The notes below the pieces were generated by a model. That model saw only the letters and a list, made by a program, of their open reading frames with translations, was not told the origin of the DNA and made no database searches. The position numbers were made by a program, and so were the translations under genes. From NCBI RefSeq assembly GCF_004359215.1, contig NC_090615.1, positions 3,719,021 to 3,731,670 on the forward strand: a stretch of DNA of 12,650 bases, in the 5' to 3' direction. The DNA is from Bremia lactucae. Taxonomy: Eukaryota > Oomycota > Peronosporomycetes > Peronosporales > Peronosporaceae. This document shows, one piece after another, positions 1-7,556 of the stretch; positions within the stretch are counted from its first letter, which is position 1; each line of letters begins with the position of its first letter.

Positions 1-1915
1 ATCGTATATACGGACCATGCGTCATTACGCACGGCCGTCAATAGCCCACACCTCTCGCAAAGAATGGCGAGGTGGCTATCCTTCTTCGCGGAGTATAACT
101 TCTCCGTCGAATATAAACCAGGACGACTTAATGTCGTCGCTGATGCGTTATCACGCCGACCCGATTTCGAGTCAGCAGTGCACCCCAACAGTAAAAGTGA
201 TCTTACTGTTGCAACACTCACTACGAGTGTTCCATCATCAACCTTAGTTGATGAAATAAAGAAAGCCTATAAAGAAGATAAGGACCTTCTTTGTCTGATG
301 GATCATTTAATGAATCCATCCGATAAATCTTTTAAAGATCTACCGGCTTTATATCGATCGTCATCCGATCGATACACAACACGTAACGGCTTATTGTATT
401 ACACAGCCGTTACCGGCGACACCCCACGTGTCGTCGTCCCGACTCACAATGATTTGCGCTTGCGCATCATGTATGAGTGTCACGATGCTCCAACAAGTGG
501 ACATCGTGGACGTGAGAAGACTTACCTCACGGTAAGTCGATACTTTTACTGGCCCCGCCAGTATCAGTTTGTGCGCAAGTACATTCGTGCTTGCGAGGTA
601 TGTCAACGGGTGAAGCCTAGCCCTTCATCCCGTGCACCTCTTCAACCTCTACCACTTCCGGCAGAGTGTTGGCAGTCCGTATCAATGGACTTCGTCTTCG
701 GATTTCCTGAAGACGACCACAAAAACAATGGAATCCATGTTTTTGTAGAAAAATTCAGCAAGATGGTACAACTTGCTGCAGTACCAGAGTCGATTACGGC
801 TCCGGGTTGTGCCTGTGTCTTTATCGACACGGTATTCAAACTCCATGGGTTACCCGGTGAATTGGTCTCGGACAGAGATCCAAGATTCACGGCGGAGTTC
901 TGGCAATCCGTGTTCCGAGAGATCGGAACACGGCACCCAAAAACGGATGGTCAAACAGAACGCGTAAATCGCGTCCTCGAAGAGATACTTCGAGGTTACG
1001 TCCAATCGTATCCGAATCGAAGCGAGTTCTTACCGATGGTCGAATTCACCATCAATAATTCGGTACATGCGCCTACAACGCATACCGATCTTTGTAAATG
1101 GCTTACGCCATCCGCGCACACCCACCCAATTAGAGAGATCCTCTAGTTTAAGGGGGGTGGACTCGCACGAGCAAAACCAATTCTGGCTCATGCTCATCAC
1201 GCGTCGAAAATAACAACGACGCGAGTGATGTCAATGTCGAAGAAAACGACATCGAAAATGAGAATGATCTCATGGCAGTACGCACAAAGCGTACTGAAAA
1301 AGACAAAACAAATGAGTTAGCAGAAGAATTTCTGCTAACTCGAGAATCAATAATCCGTTTCGTTCAGGATTCCATCGCAAACGCAGTGGACCGACAGAAA
1401 CAGAATGCAGACAAACATGGAAGAGCAAATGTTCATTCATTGAAAATCAATGACAAGTGCAACTCTCTACGGTAAACTTACCTAAGCGATTAGTCACTAA
1501 TGTGGGTAGCAGTAAACTACTACCCGAGTTCACTGGTCCTTTCCGTGTACTGCATCGCAGAGGCAATGCGTAAACAATAGAATTGCCACGTAGGATGCGT
1601 TCGCATCCTACGTTTTTCGTTGGTCGGCTCCGCCCGTACCATCAGTACGCGGTTTGTTCCGAGGACGGACGCATTGTTATCTCTTGCGGCAAACGGAACG
1701 TCTGCCGTAGTGTCTTCACTCGCACAACACTAGATATTGTGAGTGCACGTGGTGATTCACCACGTGAATACGACCCTTCTTTGGAGTTCGACTACGAATG
1801 CGAGTCAAATGAAATGGCCGACTCGGGGAGAATGGAACAGTCGCTTGATAGACGTCAGACGGCTGACTATGAGCTTTCGAATGAGAGGGCTCATTCTGAT
1901 AGACGAGTAAATTAG
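1..1915 (+). pseudogene. pol: Ty3/gypsy pol, RNase H end to integrase C-terminus (element 1)
   Basis: The frame is open from base 1, so the gene starts outside the window. Residues 1-45 are the end of RNase H (YTDHASLR, LSQRMARWL, ADALSRRPD). The integrase zinc finger follows, with His at 481 and 502 and Cys at 592 and 601 (H-x6-H, C-x2-C). The catalytic Asp codons are at 688 and 871 and the Glu codon at 958. D-to-E spacing is 28 residues instead of the usual 35 because about seven residues are missing after GTR (933/934). A one-base loss near 1084 moves the reading from frame 1 to frame 2 (FVNGLRHPRTP). Frame 3 then carries EEFLLTRESIIRFVQD (about 1314-1400). From 1463 frame 2 resumes (STVNLPKRLVTNVGSSKLL), is stopped by TAA at 1571 where a Tyr codon is expected, and continues as RRMRSHPTFFVGRLRPYHQY. 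The linker ends at TAG 1913-1915. It is a dead copy, and family assignment is very sure. Confidence 0.95.
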
Positions 1916-3231
1916 TCTATTTAGATCCGACGATAAGGATGATCACTCATCGCCCGTACGATCTCCCATACGGTCACCTGCACGTGTTCCTGTGCAAGGT
2001 GATGACGATGGCGTAAGCCATCGTAAAAAAAGTTCTTGTGGTACCCCTGCTTCAGTGGGTACCACTCAGAGGAGTGAAAACAACAAAATGTCTCATCTCG
2101 CCCCTGAAACGAAGCCGTGGCTTTTGCCAGAACGTCTAATCAATAGCTTGTCTGAAAAAACGACTACTCACAATAAATATCCCTTATTTATTGCGACAAA
2201 GGTACATGGCCTTGATCCCAGCGCGAAGAACTTTCGCACTGAGGAAGATTTCTATCTCGATGCTTTTCTTAAGCATCGACGGTTTAGTGGCAATAATAAG
2301 CGAGATAAGTCTCGCTTATGCAAGCCTTGAGCGCGTTCGTTCGCAATGTCAAAGACATTGGACGCGGAGCCTGGCTTCAAAAACTTAACGCGAATCGCGT
2401 TAAGTTTTAGAAAAGAACTCAAACGGTGCAAAGTATACATTGCATCGGTTGTCACGTGAGGCTGGGCTTCCGTGCCTCACGTGGGGTGATCCCTGTCCGT
2501 GTTATGTAGACAACTCGAAGAGGGTAAAAGGGGATGTCTATTCCCTTTCTTCACCCTGGGGAGGGCTCGCATCTCTTATGAGATGCGTGACGTGATTGAC
2601 GTGTTGCAATCGATTTACAAGCGTAAGAGGCGCGTGTTTTCCGATGGGCCTTCTGAACCATCGGGTAGGACTCGTCATACTGATGGACGAGGCCCTCAAT
2701 GTCAACAATCAGCTGGGAACGAGGCTTCCGGCTGTCATGCGAAGGTGGATAACCACGCCAGCGAACAAGATTACTCGTTCGCTGCCCCTTCACATCACGG
2801 TGGCTCTGGATACGTTCCACAAGGAAACGTTGACCACCGTGGGAATCCACCAATGGTTGTGGTGGAGGAGGGAAAACAAGATCCGAACCGTATGTCGGAT
2901 CTAATGTCGAGGATTGACAAAATCGATCACTTTCTCCATGATTTGGAGGAATGACTTAACCACGAGCGCGGCAAGCGTCGCTCGTTGGAGCAGACGGTGC
3001 AGGCTTACCATATGGAGCAGTTGGAAGACCGTTCAAAGAGTGCGTACTCCATGTTGGAGTACGAACGGAAGTATAATGCTGTTCGCGATGAGCTGTCGTC
3101 AGCTCATCGTGGTTTCGAGGATATTCGGAACCGGCATGAGAAACTTCAGGCCTCAACATGAGGATCTGGTTTGCGACCACAAAAATCTTGAAGGGATTCT
3201 TGAAAAGGGTGGTCAGATCACCCGCGGCTGA
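1911..3231 (+). pseudogene. gag-like coiled-coil ORF in the 3' module of element 1
   Basis: Frame 3 is open from 1911 to 2330. It starts with a Ser/Arg/Asp-rich stretch and continues into a folded-looking domain (KPWLLPERLINSLSEK, then EEDFYLDAFLKHRRFSG). A one-base shift carries the reading into frame 1 at about 2331-2408 (FVRNVKDIGRGAWLQ), ended by TAG. Frame 3 resumes at 2499-2954 (FFTLGRARISYEMRDVIDVL), stops at 2952, reads on as a strongly heptad-like coiled coil (LEYERKYNAVRDELSSAHR) to about 3160, and shifts to frame 1 (KNLEGILEKGG), ending at 3231. The stretch 2551-2900 is antisense to the chromodomain. I do not recognise a named family; the layout (basic or low-complexity start, helical core, coiled coil) resembles a retroelement gag or accessory ORF. 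The N-terminus seems missing at the junction with pol near 1911. Confidence 0.6.
2551..2900 (-). pseudogene. Chromodomain of gypsy pol, inverted relative to its integrase (element 1)
   Basis: Read right to left, a Pro-rich linker (DLVFPPPPQPLVDS) leads into GGQRFLVERIQSHRDV, then LVRWRGYPPSHDS, then QLIVDIEGLVHQYDES and a basic tail (RQSRHAS). This is the C-terminal chromodomain of oomycete-type chromoviruses, normally fused behind the integrase, where it is thought to bind modified histones and guide insertion. The third aromatic-cage position, normally Trp in DSWEP, is Arg here (DSRKP), and the following Glu is Lys, so binding is probably lost. The integrase of the same element (1-1915) is on the plus strand, so the segment is inverted relative to it. 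The plus strand across the domain is also open (see 1911-3231). Confidence 0.88.
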
Positions 3232-3309
3232 CCAATCAACATCGTTTGAAAAATTAAGTGGTGACATCGCGACCACTTCATCCAATGACAGTCAGAGTGG
3301 TTGTCGTTT

Positions 3310-3322
3310 AAGAGAGAAGAGA
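3310..3322 (+). promoter_or_regulatory. Polypurine tract of element 1
   Basis: An all-purine run (AAGAGAGAAGAGA) sits directly against the TGTAACG start of the downstream LTR. In LTR retrotransposons this tract primes plus-strand DNA synthesis. Its position and strand fix element 1 as plus-oriented and the following LTR as its 3' LTR. Confidence 0.85.
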
Positions 3323-3765
3323 TGTAACGGGGTGTATCGTTACATGAAATTAACACTTTAAGATTGTTAATTAATGCATTATCTAAAAGGTAGATAAAAT
3401 TTGCTGGATATTACTTTGTATAGTAATATTAAAAAAAATATCCATAAATAGGTATAGACCATTATATCTATTTATTCCGCAGACTAATCAGCTGTAGGAG
3501 TAATCAAAGAGAAAGTTACAGATAAGATAGAGATAAGAATTCAGTAACATGTTTGGTATTAGATTATAATTTAGTTAGCATTTACAAAGATAGAAAAAGA
3601 GACATTTAACTAAATTTAATACAGTTTTTATTTAACCCTCTTTAAGGTATTTGTCCTAAAGAGAAGTCTTCCTCTGCACGTACTAGTGTACGTGAAGTGA
3701 CGTAAGGCACCAGTCGCAACTGAAGCAGTGCGAAGTGGACTTGTACTGAAGCAGTACACGTTACA
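3323..3765 (+). mobile_element. 3' LTR of element 1 (443 bp)
   Basis: It starts TGTAACG immediately after the polypurine tract and ends CGTTACA at 3759-3765, giving the TG...CA ends and a 7-bp terminal inverted repeat. The interior is AT-rich and holds more perfect hairpins: 3379-3385/3391-3397, 3408-3415/3422-3429, and a short one around CACGTAC...GTACGTG near 3677-3694. The first hairpin of the LTR (3322-3329/3338-3345) repeats the terminal sequence. The matching 5' LTR lies outside the window, so the target duplication cannot be tested. The 3' boundary is inferred from the inverted terminus; a second possible end is TAACA at 3771-3775. Confidence 0.75.
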
Positions 3766-4045
3766 TTTAGTAACAAAAAATAAAGATTGAATAACATATG
3801 CGTGAAATTTAAATGAAAGTCACCCTCACGCTCGCTTTTACTTCAATGTGACTGTCATAAGCGATAAAACCTTTGAAATAGAAGCGCTATTAGAGTGGTT
3901 GCTCGAAAATGGATTGGACGCCAAAGCGCTTCTATGATAGCTTCACTATTCACACATAATGTGTAACGGGGCACTACGACTGGGCATCCTGTGCTAGTAC
4001 TGATAACAGTATAGTCAACTTATACTGATTCCAGTGAAGGTGGGG
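3766..4045. other. Gene-free stretch with a possible truncated LTR start
   Basis: No coding frame is recognisable. A perfect 8-bp inverted pair (GAAGCGCT/AGCGCTTC, about 3881 to 3936) encloses roughly 40 nt. At 3962 the sequence TGTAACGGGG resembles the start of the element 1 LTR and is followed by two further hairpins near 3990-4040. It could be the 5' edge of another LTR cut off at about 4045, where the minus-strand gag scrap begins. Evidence is limited to the 10-nt terminus. Confidence 0.35.
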
Positions 4046-4107
4046 GGCCTCGACTACTTCACGTACACGACGTGCAGAAGAAAATTCTAAGTAGCTTAGA
4101 TGCAACG
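4046..4107 (-). pseudogene. gag: gag fragment (second gypsy family)
   Basis: The minus strand reads SSARRVREVVEA, matching the better preserved gag copy at 6240-6302 (SSARRVCEVAEA) with roughly 80% base identity by eye. Only about 20 codons remain. The scrap is cut off at 4107 by the start of LTR A and on its other side by a G-rich stretch (GGTGGGGGG), so LTR A probably inserted into, or recombined with, an older gag copy. Confidence 0.7.
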
Positions 4108-4440
4108 TGTGACGGCCTAAAGTTGCCTTAATGTTACACAGTCCCCATTAAGAACACCTGGTGTACTCAAGGGCATGGTCAATTACTAAATAATAGTAAT
4201 TAGACCCAGCACTTGGGTGTTGCTCACATTTGTGACCAATTCTTGTGCATGTGATGAACACGGGTGCATTCAAATTAGGAGGGTTGACGCCTAGCGTCAT
4301 CCGTTACGCGAGGTATCTAGAAAGATACGCTCGCAATACATATTAAGTGTTATATATAGAGATGACATTTTGATTGGTAAAAATAAATATTTAAATTTAA
4401 AACGTTTAAATATGAATCATTCAGAAAACTACTTCATACT
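4108..4440 (+). mobile_element. LTR copy A (second gypsy family)
   Basis: It begins TGTGACGGCCTAAAG, a mutated TGTAACGGGC. It is collinear with copy B (4781-5095) and with the reverse complement of copy C (from 7862). Shared landmarks are the GATGACGC-CTA-GCGTCATC type hairpin, the GCGAGGTATC...GATACGCTCGC hairpin (4308-4334), CTCGCAATACATATTA and GATGACATTTT. It is directly followed by the leader (TTGGTAAGTG...) as in copy C, which sets the 5'-to-3' direction of this LTR family. The 3' end, near 4440, is approximate because the usual CA terminus is not clear. Confidence 0.85.
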
Positions 4441-4780
4441 TGGTAAGTGCACACGAGGAGCCGGATTACCGCTCCCGTGGCGACACTTAACCGGAGTACT
4501 AATTGCGTTGGGATAGGACGCTAACGCGCCCAACGCAACTACCTCACTGCACGCAAAGAAAGCAGGTTAAACCGCTTCCTCGCTGTGCTAGGGTGTGTGT
4601 CTAAGTAGAGCGTGGCCGCATTACGACGTGCCTGCCTCAACTTGGTAGCACTTGAATTCCTTCCCACGACCCGCATCTCTAGGTGTGTACGAGAGGATAA
4701 GCCTCAATATGAATTGAGCTCATTTCCCCCACCTCTCCGAACATCATCGGGAGGTGGCAGGGCTTATGGCGCAGGGACTT
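4441..4780 (+). other. Leader and residual internal region of the LTR A-LTR B mini-element
   Basis: The first 200 bp (TGGTAAGTG... to about 4640) match the reverse complement of 6330-6507, the leader next to LTR C. After that the two copies diverge. The rest (4640-4780) has no recognised coding sequence; it ends in purine-rich clusters (GGGAGGTGGCAGGG, GCGCAGGG) but lacks a clean polypurine tract before LTR B. The reading frame suggested by the other leader copy is broken here by several stops, so I treat the leader as non-coding. The stretch just after the LTR (TGGTAAGTG) is where a tRNA primer site would be, but I cannot assign a tRNA. Confidence 0.65.
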
Positions 4781-5095
4781 TGTAACGGGCTAAAGTTTCC
4801 CTAATGTTACACAGTCCCCGTTAAGTACACTTGGTGTACTTAAGGGGATGGTCAATTACTTAATAATAGGAATTTGACCCAGCACTCAGGTGTGGTGCAC
4901 ATTTGTGACCAACCCTTGTGTATGTGATGCACATGGGTGCATTCACATTAGGAAGGATGACGCCCAGCGTTATCCGTTACGCGAGGTATCTAGAAAGATA
5001 CGCTCGCAATACATATTAGTGTTATCGACAGAGATGACATTTTTTGATTACTAAAAATTGTTTTATATATTTAACATATATAAAATATACCTACT
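4781..5095 (+). mobile_element. LTR copy B (second gypsy family)
   Basis: It starts with a clean TGTAACGGGC and is the best preserved copy. It holds a perfect 10-bp stem, 4821-4830/4834-4843 with loop TTG, extended by CCCC/GGGG (4816-4819/4844-4847) past one bulged G. It has the same orientation as copy A, so A-leader-B reads as a 988-bp deleted element. The right end is set where minus-strand protease sequence begins; that end abuts foreign sequence with no visible target duplication. Confidence 0.85.
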
Positions 5096-5739
5096 AAGAC
5101 CCCAGTTGATACTCGACGGCCTTCTTCATGTACCACCTCCGCCGAACCGGCAAAGAGGCGTTCCGAGCGTGGAATGCGATTTTTGTGCACAAATTTATCG
5201 CGTGGCGAGAAGGGGACATCACCCACCAAGGCTCGTTCCACGAGTGGTTTGTGACTAGCACCCACGGTGTGACTACGCCATTCGGTTCATGGCTCATTCT
5301 TTATAAGACATGACATTCCAAGGATGAAATCATACCGATCGTCTATATATGTAAGACAATGAACAATTCTTGAGAGTTAAACTCATCAAATTTGGTTTTT
5401 AAGGGTTACAAAACCTTACAGGTCGATGCGATCGATCCTGTCGCTAGGCGAACAGACACCTTGCTGTTGCTCTTTGAGTCTTCAATAGCCTTGGCGTACA
5501 ACGCTTGATTCTTCTCCACATTCGCCTTAGTCGCGAAGTTGTATGACGCCTAAGTCAATCAAGACCGTCATGGGGTCGCCCGCACAGCGACCACAGACAA
5601 ACACAAAAGTTTTGTCCACGAGACTTGTTCTCCAGGAAAAGGATGAGGCAACCTTCCTTCTTTCTTGAGAGCGAGTGACCTCCCAGTATGACGTCCCGCG
5701 CCTACTGGGAAATTTCGTTTCCGACTTTTCAACGCTCAC
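5096..5739 (-). pseudogene. pol: Ty3/gypsy aspartic protease (minus-strand element)
   Basis: Reading leftward from 5739, the active-site loop is TVLIDLG (Leu codon 5551-5553), where family members carry D-S/T-G; TCA to TTA would give this change and removes a catalytic-triad residue. A small deletion just after it shifts the frame, and the fold continues as NFATKANVEKNQALYAKAIE and VSVRLATGSI. TAA then stops it, and after further shifts it reads as RYDFILGMSCLIKNEP, where the conserved Trp codon is TGA. The conserved tail GASHKPLVERALVGDV follows. Retroviral-type proteases cut the Gag-Pol polyprotein. The RT that should follow is absent: at about 5096 the sequence meets the end of LTR B. The copy is dead. 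Confidence 0.88.
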
Positions 5740-6320
5740 TGCGTTCAGAGTTTGCTTCGTCGAAGCAGACTTGCCTTAGACTACCTTTCATGGTTTTTAG
5801 GCAGTTTCTGCGATAATGTTCAAGCGCATTACACCCGAAACAGCGGCCTCCAGCCCTCAAATTTTCCCAGCGCGGAAGCGCCCGTTCGGCCGGTGAGATC
5901 CCCATGGGGTGGGGCTTTCGACGAATTCTGTCGATCCGACGTGGCCCTGGGTTGATCTCGTGCTGTGCTCTTCCAGCAAAGCTATGTGCACAGCTTCGTT
6001 GAACGTAGTTCTTTGGCGGCGAAAGAGTTAAGTGCAAACAGGACCGACTCGGACACACGTCCTTGACCACTGTGACCTTTACTTCTTCCGACAACGGAGC
6101 CCGGCCCTGGCGGCCTCTAAATTTTGGAGCTCTATGACATAGTCCTGTAAGGACCGATTTCCAAGAACAACGACCGATGACGGTAGGCCATGTTGGCGAT
6201 CAGAAATGTCGTTCGCATCTCCTGAGCCATGAACTCCCATGAGGTTGCCTCGGCTACTTCACATACACGACGAGCAGAGGAAGATTTGAAGTAGCTAAGA
6301 AGTCTTATGTAGGCAATCAC
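5729..6320 (-). pseudogene. gag: Ty3/gypsy gag with CCHC zinc knuckle (minus-strand element)
   Basis: Leftward from 6320 the capsid-like part reads LLSYFKSSSARRVCEVAEA, WEFMAQEMRTTFLIANMAYR, then, after a frameshift, NRSLQDYVIELQNLEAARAG, a typical gypsy gag helix. A second shift gives PLSEEVKVTVV (from about 6094). The frame then runs to the stop at 5729, including PMGISPAERALPRWENL and the zinc knuckle CFGCNALEHYRRNC (C-x2-C-x4-H-x4-C, 5801-5842), which in Gag binds genomic RNA. The protease follows at once on the same strand (5739 downward), the expected gag-pol order. At least two frameshifts make it non-functional. The N-terminal region upstream of 6320 seems partly deleted. Confidence 0.9.
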
Positions 6321-6507
6321 GTCTTAATACGGCCACGCTCTACTAGGCACACACCTTAGCACAGCGAGGAAGCGGTTTGGCCGTCTACTCTCGCGTGCAG
6401 TGAGTTGTTGTTGTGGGCGTCTTCGCGACCTCACCCAACGCACTAAGTACTCTGGTATACGTGTCGTCACGGGAGCATAAACTGGCTCCTCGTGCTCACT
6501 TACCAAG
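6321..6507 (-). other. Leader between LTR C and gag
   Basis: The reverse complement (TTGGTAAGTGAGCACGAGG...) aligns with 4441-4640 next to LTR A. It links LTR C to the minus-strand gag, showing that LTR C acts as the 5' LTR of that element. A 60-codon open frame exists here but is not kept open in the other copy, so no gene is called. Confidence 0.7.
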
Positions 6508-6553
6508 TAGGAAGTAGTTTTCAGACTGATTTATATTTAATTGCAATAAATAT

Positions 6554-6580
6554 AGGGAACCGGTTTAGGCACACCCCCTC
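6554..6580 (+). repeat. Left terminal inverted repeat of the DNA transposon
   Basis: It pairs with 7530-7556, with a single A/C difference inside the C-run. It is followed by motifs resembling its inner end (see 6567-6785). Confidence 0.88.
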
Positions 6581-6785
6581 TTTTGGTACAGCCACCCCTC
6601 CTCCCCGTCTGTTTGTGTTAATTAGATAGAAGCTACAGATAAATAAACAAATAAACAGTTTCATCATTCCGCTATAACGCAAAAAAATTGACAATTTTTC
6701 GTTTCCAGTAGTCTTAAGATCCCTTTTGAACTTTGGTACACCCCCAATAAGTTACATTTGGAAACTGATGTTGCCACACCCCTTC
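6567..6785 (+). repeat. Subterminal GGYACA-CCCC motifs in the left end of the transposon
   Basis: Related motifs recur: GGCACACCCCC (6569), TTTGGTACAGCCACCCC (6582), TTTGGTACACCCCC (6733) and GCCACACCCC (about 6772). Clustered subterminal copies of the inner TIR sequence are often transposase-binding sites, but that role is inferred. The right end has only the terminal copy. Confidence 0.5.
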
Positions 6786-7113
6786 ATTATCTACCTTTGT
6801 ATTTATGAGAGTCGCGTAATGGGAGCAACTCGTTGATAACTAGAATATATACTGAGAAACCTTTATGCAGGCCAGCTCGAATAGTCTGCAAAAGACTTCG
6901 CAATATATGCGTACTTTCATGCTTTCTCAACAAATAAATTCCGAATAAAAGCCGACAAAAAGTGAAACATGACGAAATATGGCTTTCTTGCGATCATGGA
7001 GGGTATAACAAGAGTATTAAGATTCGCTCATTTGAAAGGTAAGCATGCACTTCCGCAAAGGTTGTTAAAAGTAAAGTAAAAATAAATTCATCCTTCGCTC
7101 GACCTCCAAAAGA

Positions 7114-7135
7114 CTTACTAACTTCTTACTAACTT
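7114..7135 (+). repeat. 11-bp perfect tandem duplication
   Basis: CTTACTAACTT occurs twice back to back inside the DNA transposon, probably replication slippage. Confidence 0.85.
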
Positions 7136-7314
7136 GCATGCGCAAGAGCGCACCTCCGACCCTTGTCGCTGATTTCCAGCTCAACATCTTCCTCGTGCTC
7201 GATTTGCTGCTCTTTCTCTTCGCTCTTTTTACGACTTGCCAATCTAGTGCGGGCGTTCTTGGTTTTTTTCTCACCTGTTAAAAACAGTACATCTAACATC
7301 GCCAAACAGAACAC
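7129..7314 (-). CDS. Lys/Glu-rich open frame in the transposon, function unknown
   Basis: This is an open frame of about 61 codons inside the DNA transposon. The N-terminal part is hydrophobic (FCLAMLDVLFLTG) and the rest is highly charged (GEKKTKNARTRLASRKKSEE, then EHEEDVELEISD). No DDE-type catalytic motif is visible. It could be a remnant of a transposase C-terminus with a nuclear-localisation-like segment, or a chance frame in a low-complexity stretch. Another minus frame is open over the same region. I cannot assign a function and doubt it is a gene. Confidence 0.2.
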   Translation of the reverse strand: MFCLAMLDVLFLTGEKKTKNARTRLASRKKSEEKEQQIEHEEDVELEISDKGRRCALAHAS

Positions 7315-7529
7315 GGTTTCTGATGTGTTCAGGGGCTTACACCCATTACACTACTCTCATCTAGATAATTAAGGTGCGTTGCTAAAGCGATTTCCTAATG
7401 TAATTTGGGCAATGATGTTCCAAAGGCCAAAAGGGCGATTTTAAGACGATTGTAAAGGAACAACTTGTTGATTTTGGATGCATCCATAGATTGAAAATAT
7501 TTTATATGACGTTATTCAGTACAGAAGTG

Positions 7530-7556
7530 GAGGGGGGGTGCCTAAACCGGTTCCCT
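7530..7556 (-). repeat. Right terminal inverted repeat of the DNA transposon
   Basis: It is the inverted copy of 6554-6580, followed directly by AAATAT, which also precedes the left end. Confidence 0.88.

Larger units (their letters stand above)
187..3345. repeat. Dense array of short perfect inverted repeats (hairpins)
   Basis: At least 31 perfect stems of 7-13 bp with loops of 2-14 nt were found by eye. The longest are 2380-2392/2396-2408 (13 bp, loop AAT), 1314-1325/1330-1341 (12 bp), 1588-1599/1602-1613 (12 bp, 2-nt loop), 908-918/923-933 (11 bp), 2296-2305/2310-2319 (10 bp) and 2453-2462/2474-2483 (10 bp). Several 9-bp stems: 352/366, 383/405, 719/738, 1746/1758, 2038/2057, 2171/2185, 2257/2271 and 3043/3055 (arm starts). 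Shorter examples: 187/203, 213/225, 235/247, 271/286, 297/314, 519/531, 547/557, 692/709, 975/988, 1276/1289, 2005/2017, 2344/2354, 2568/2580, 2641/2658, 2879/2895 and 3322/3338. A random-sequence estimate gives about three such stems in this length. The stems differ in sequence, so this is not a simple repeat family. They lie inside recognisable coding sequence as well as in the 3' module. Confidence 0.9.
6554..7556. mobile_element. Non-autonomous DNA transposon with 27-bp TIRs (1003 bp)
   Basis: The ends are inverted copies (AGGGAACCGGTTTAGGCAC... at 6554-6580 and its complement at 7530-7556), matching at 26 of 27 positions. AAATAT flanks both sides in register (6548-6553 and 7557-7562), consistent with a 6-bp target duplication. 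Because the ends read A-GGG and CCC-T, a TA duplication with GGGAACC termini (Tc1/mariner style) is also possible. The interior has no recognised transposase, only a Lys/Glu-rich open frame. It interrupts LTR C, so it is younger than that LTR. Confidence 0.85.

Noticed and set aside
1588..1620. GC-rich hairpin followed by a T-run, like a bacterial rho-independent terminator (also near 2380-2410 and 719-746)
   Set aside because: The setting is a eukaryotic retroelement and the stem lies inside the integrase C-terminal coding region; it is one of many hairpins of the same density.
187..3345. CRISPR-like array
   Set aside because: The inverted repeats all differ in sequence and there is no constant direct repeat with spacers.
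5058..5313. Plus-strand open frames of 61-66 codons
   Set aside because: They are the opposite strand of the protease tail (GASHKPLVERALVGDV on the minus strand), which is clearly the real coding sense.
6324..6506. 60-codon open frame on the minus strand in the leader
   Set aside because: It starts from TTG and is broken by several stops in the homologous leader next to LTR A, so it is not conserved coding sequence.
7163..7372. Plus-strand Ser-rich open frame in the DNA transposon
   Set aside because: It is the antisense of a Lys/Glu-rich low-complexity stretch; no motif supports a gene.
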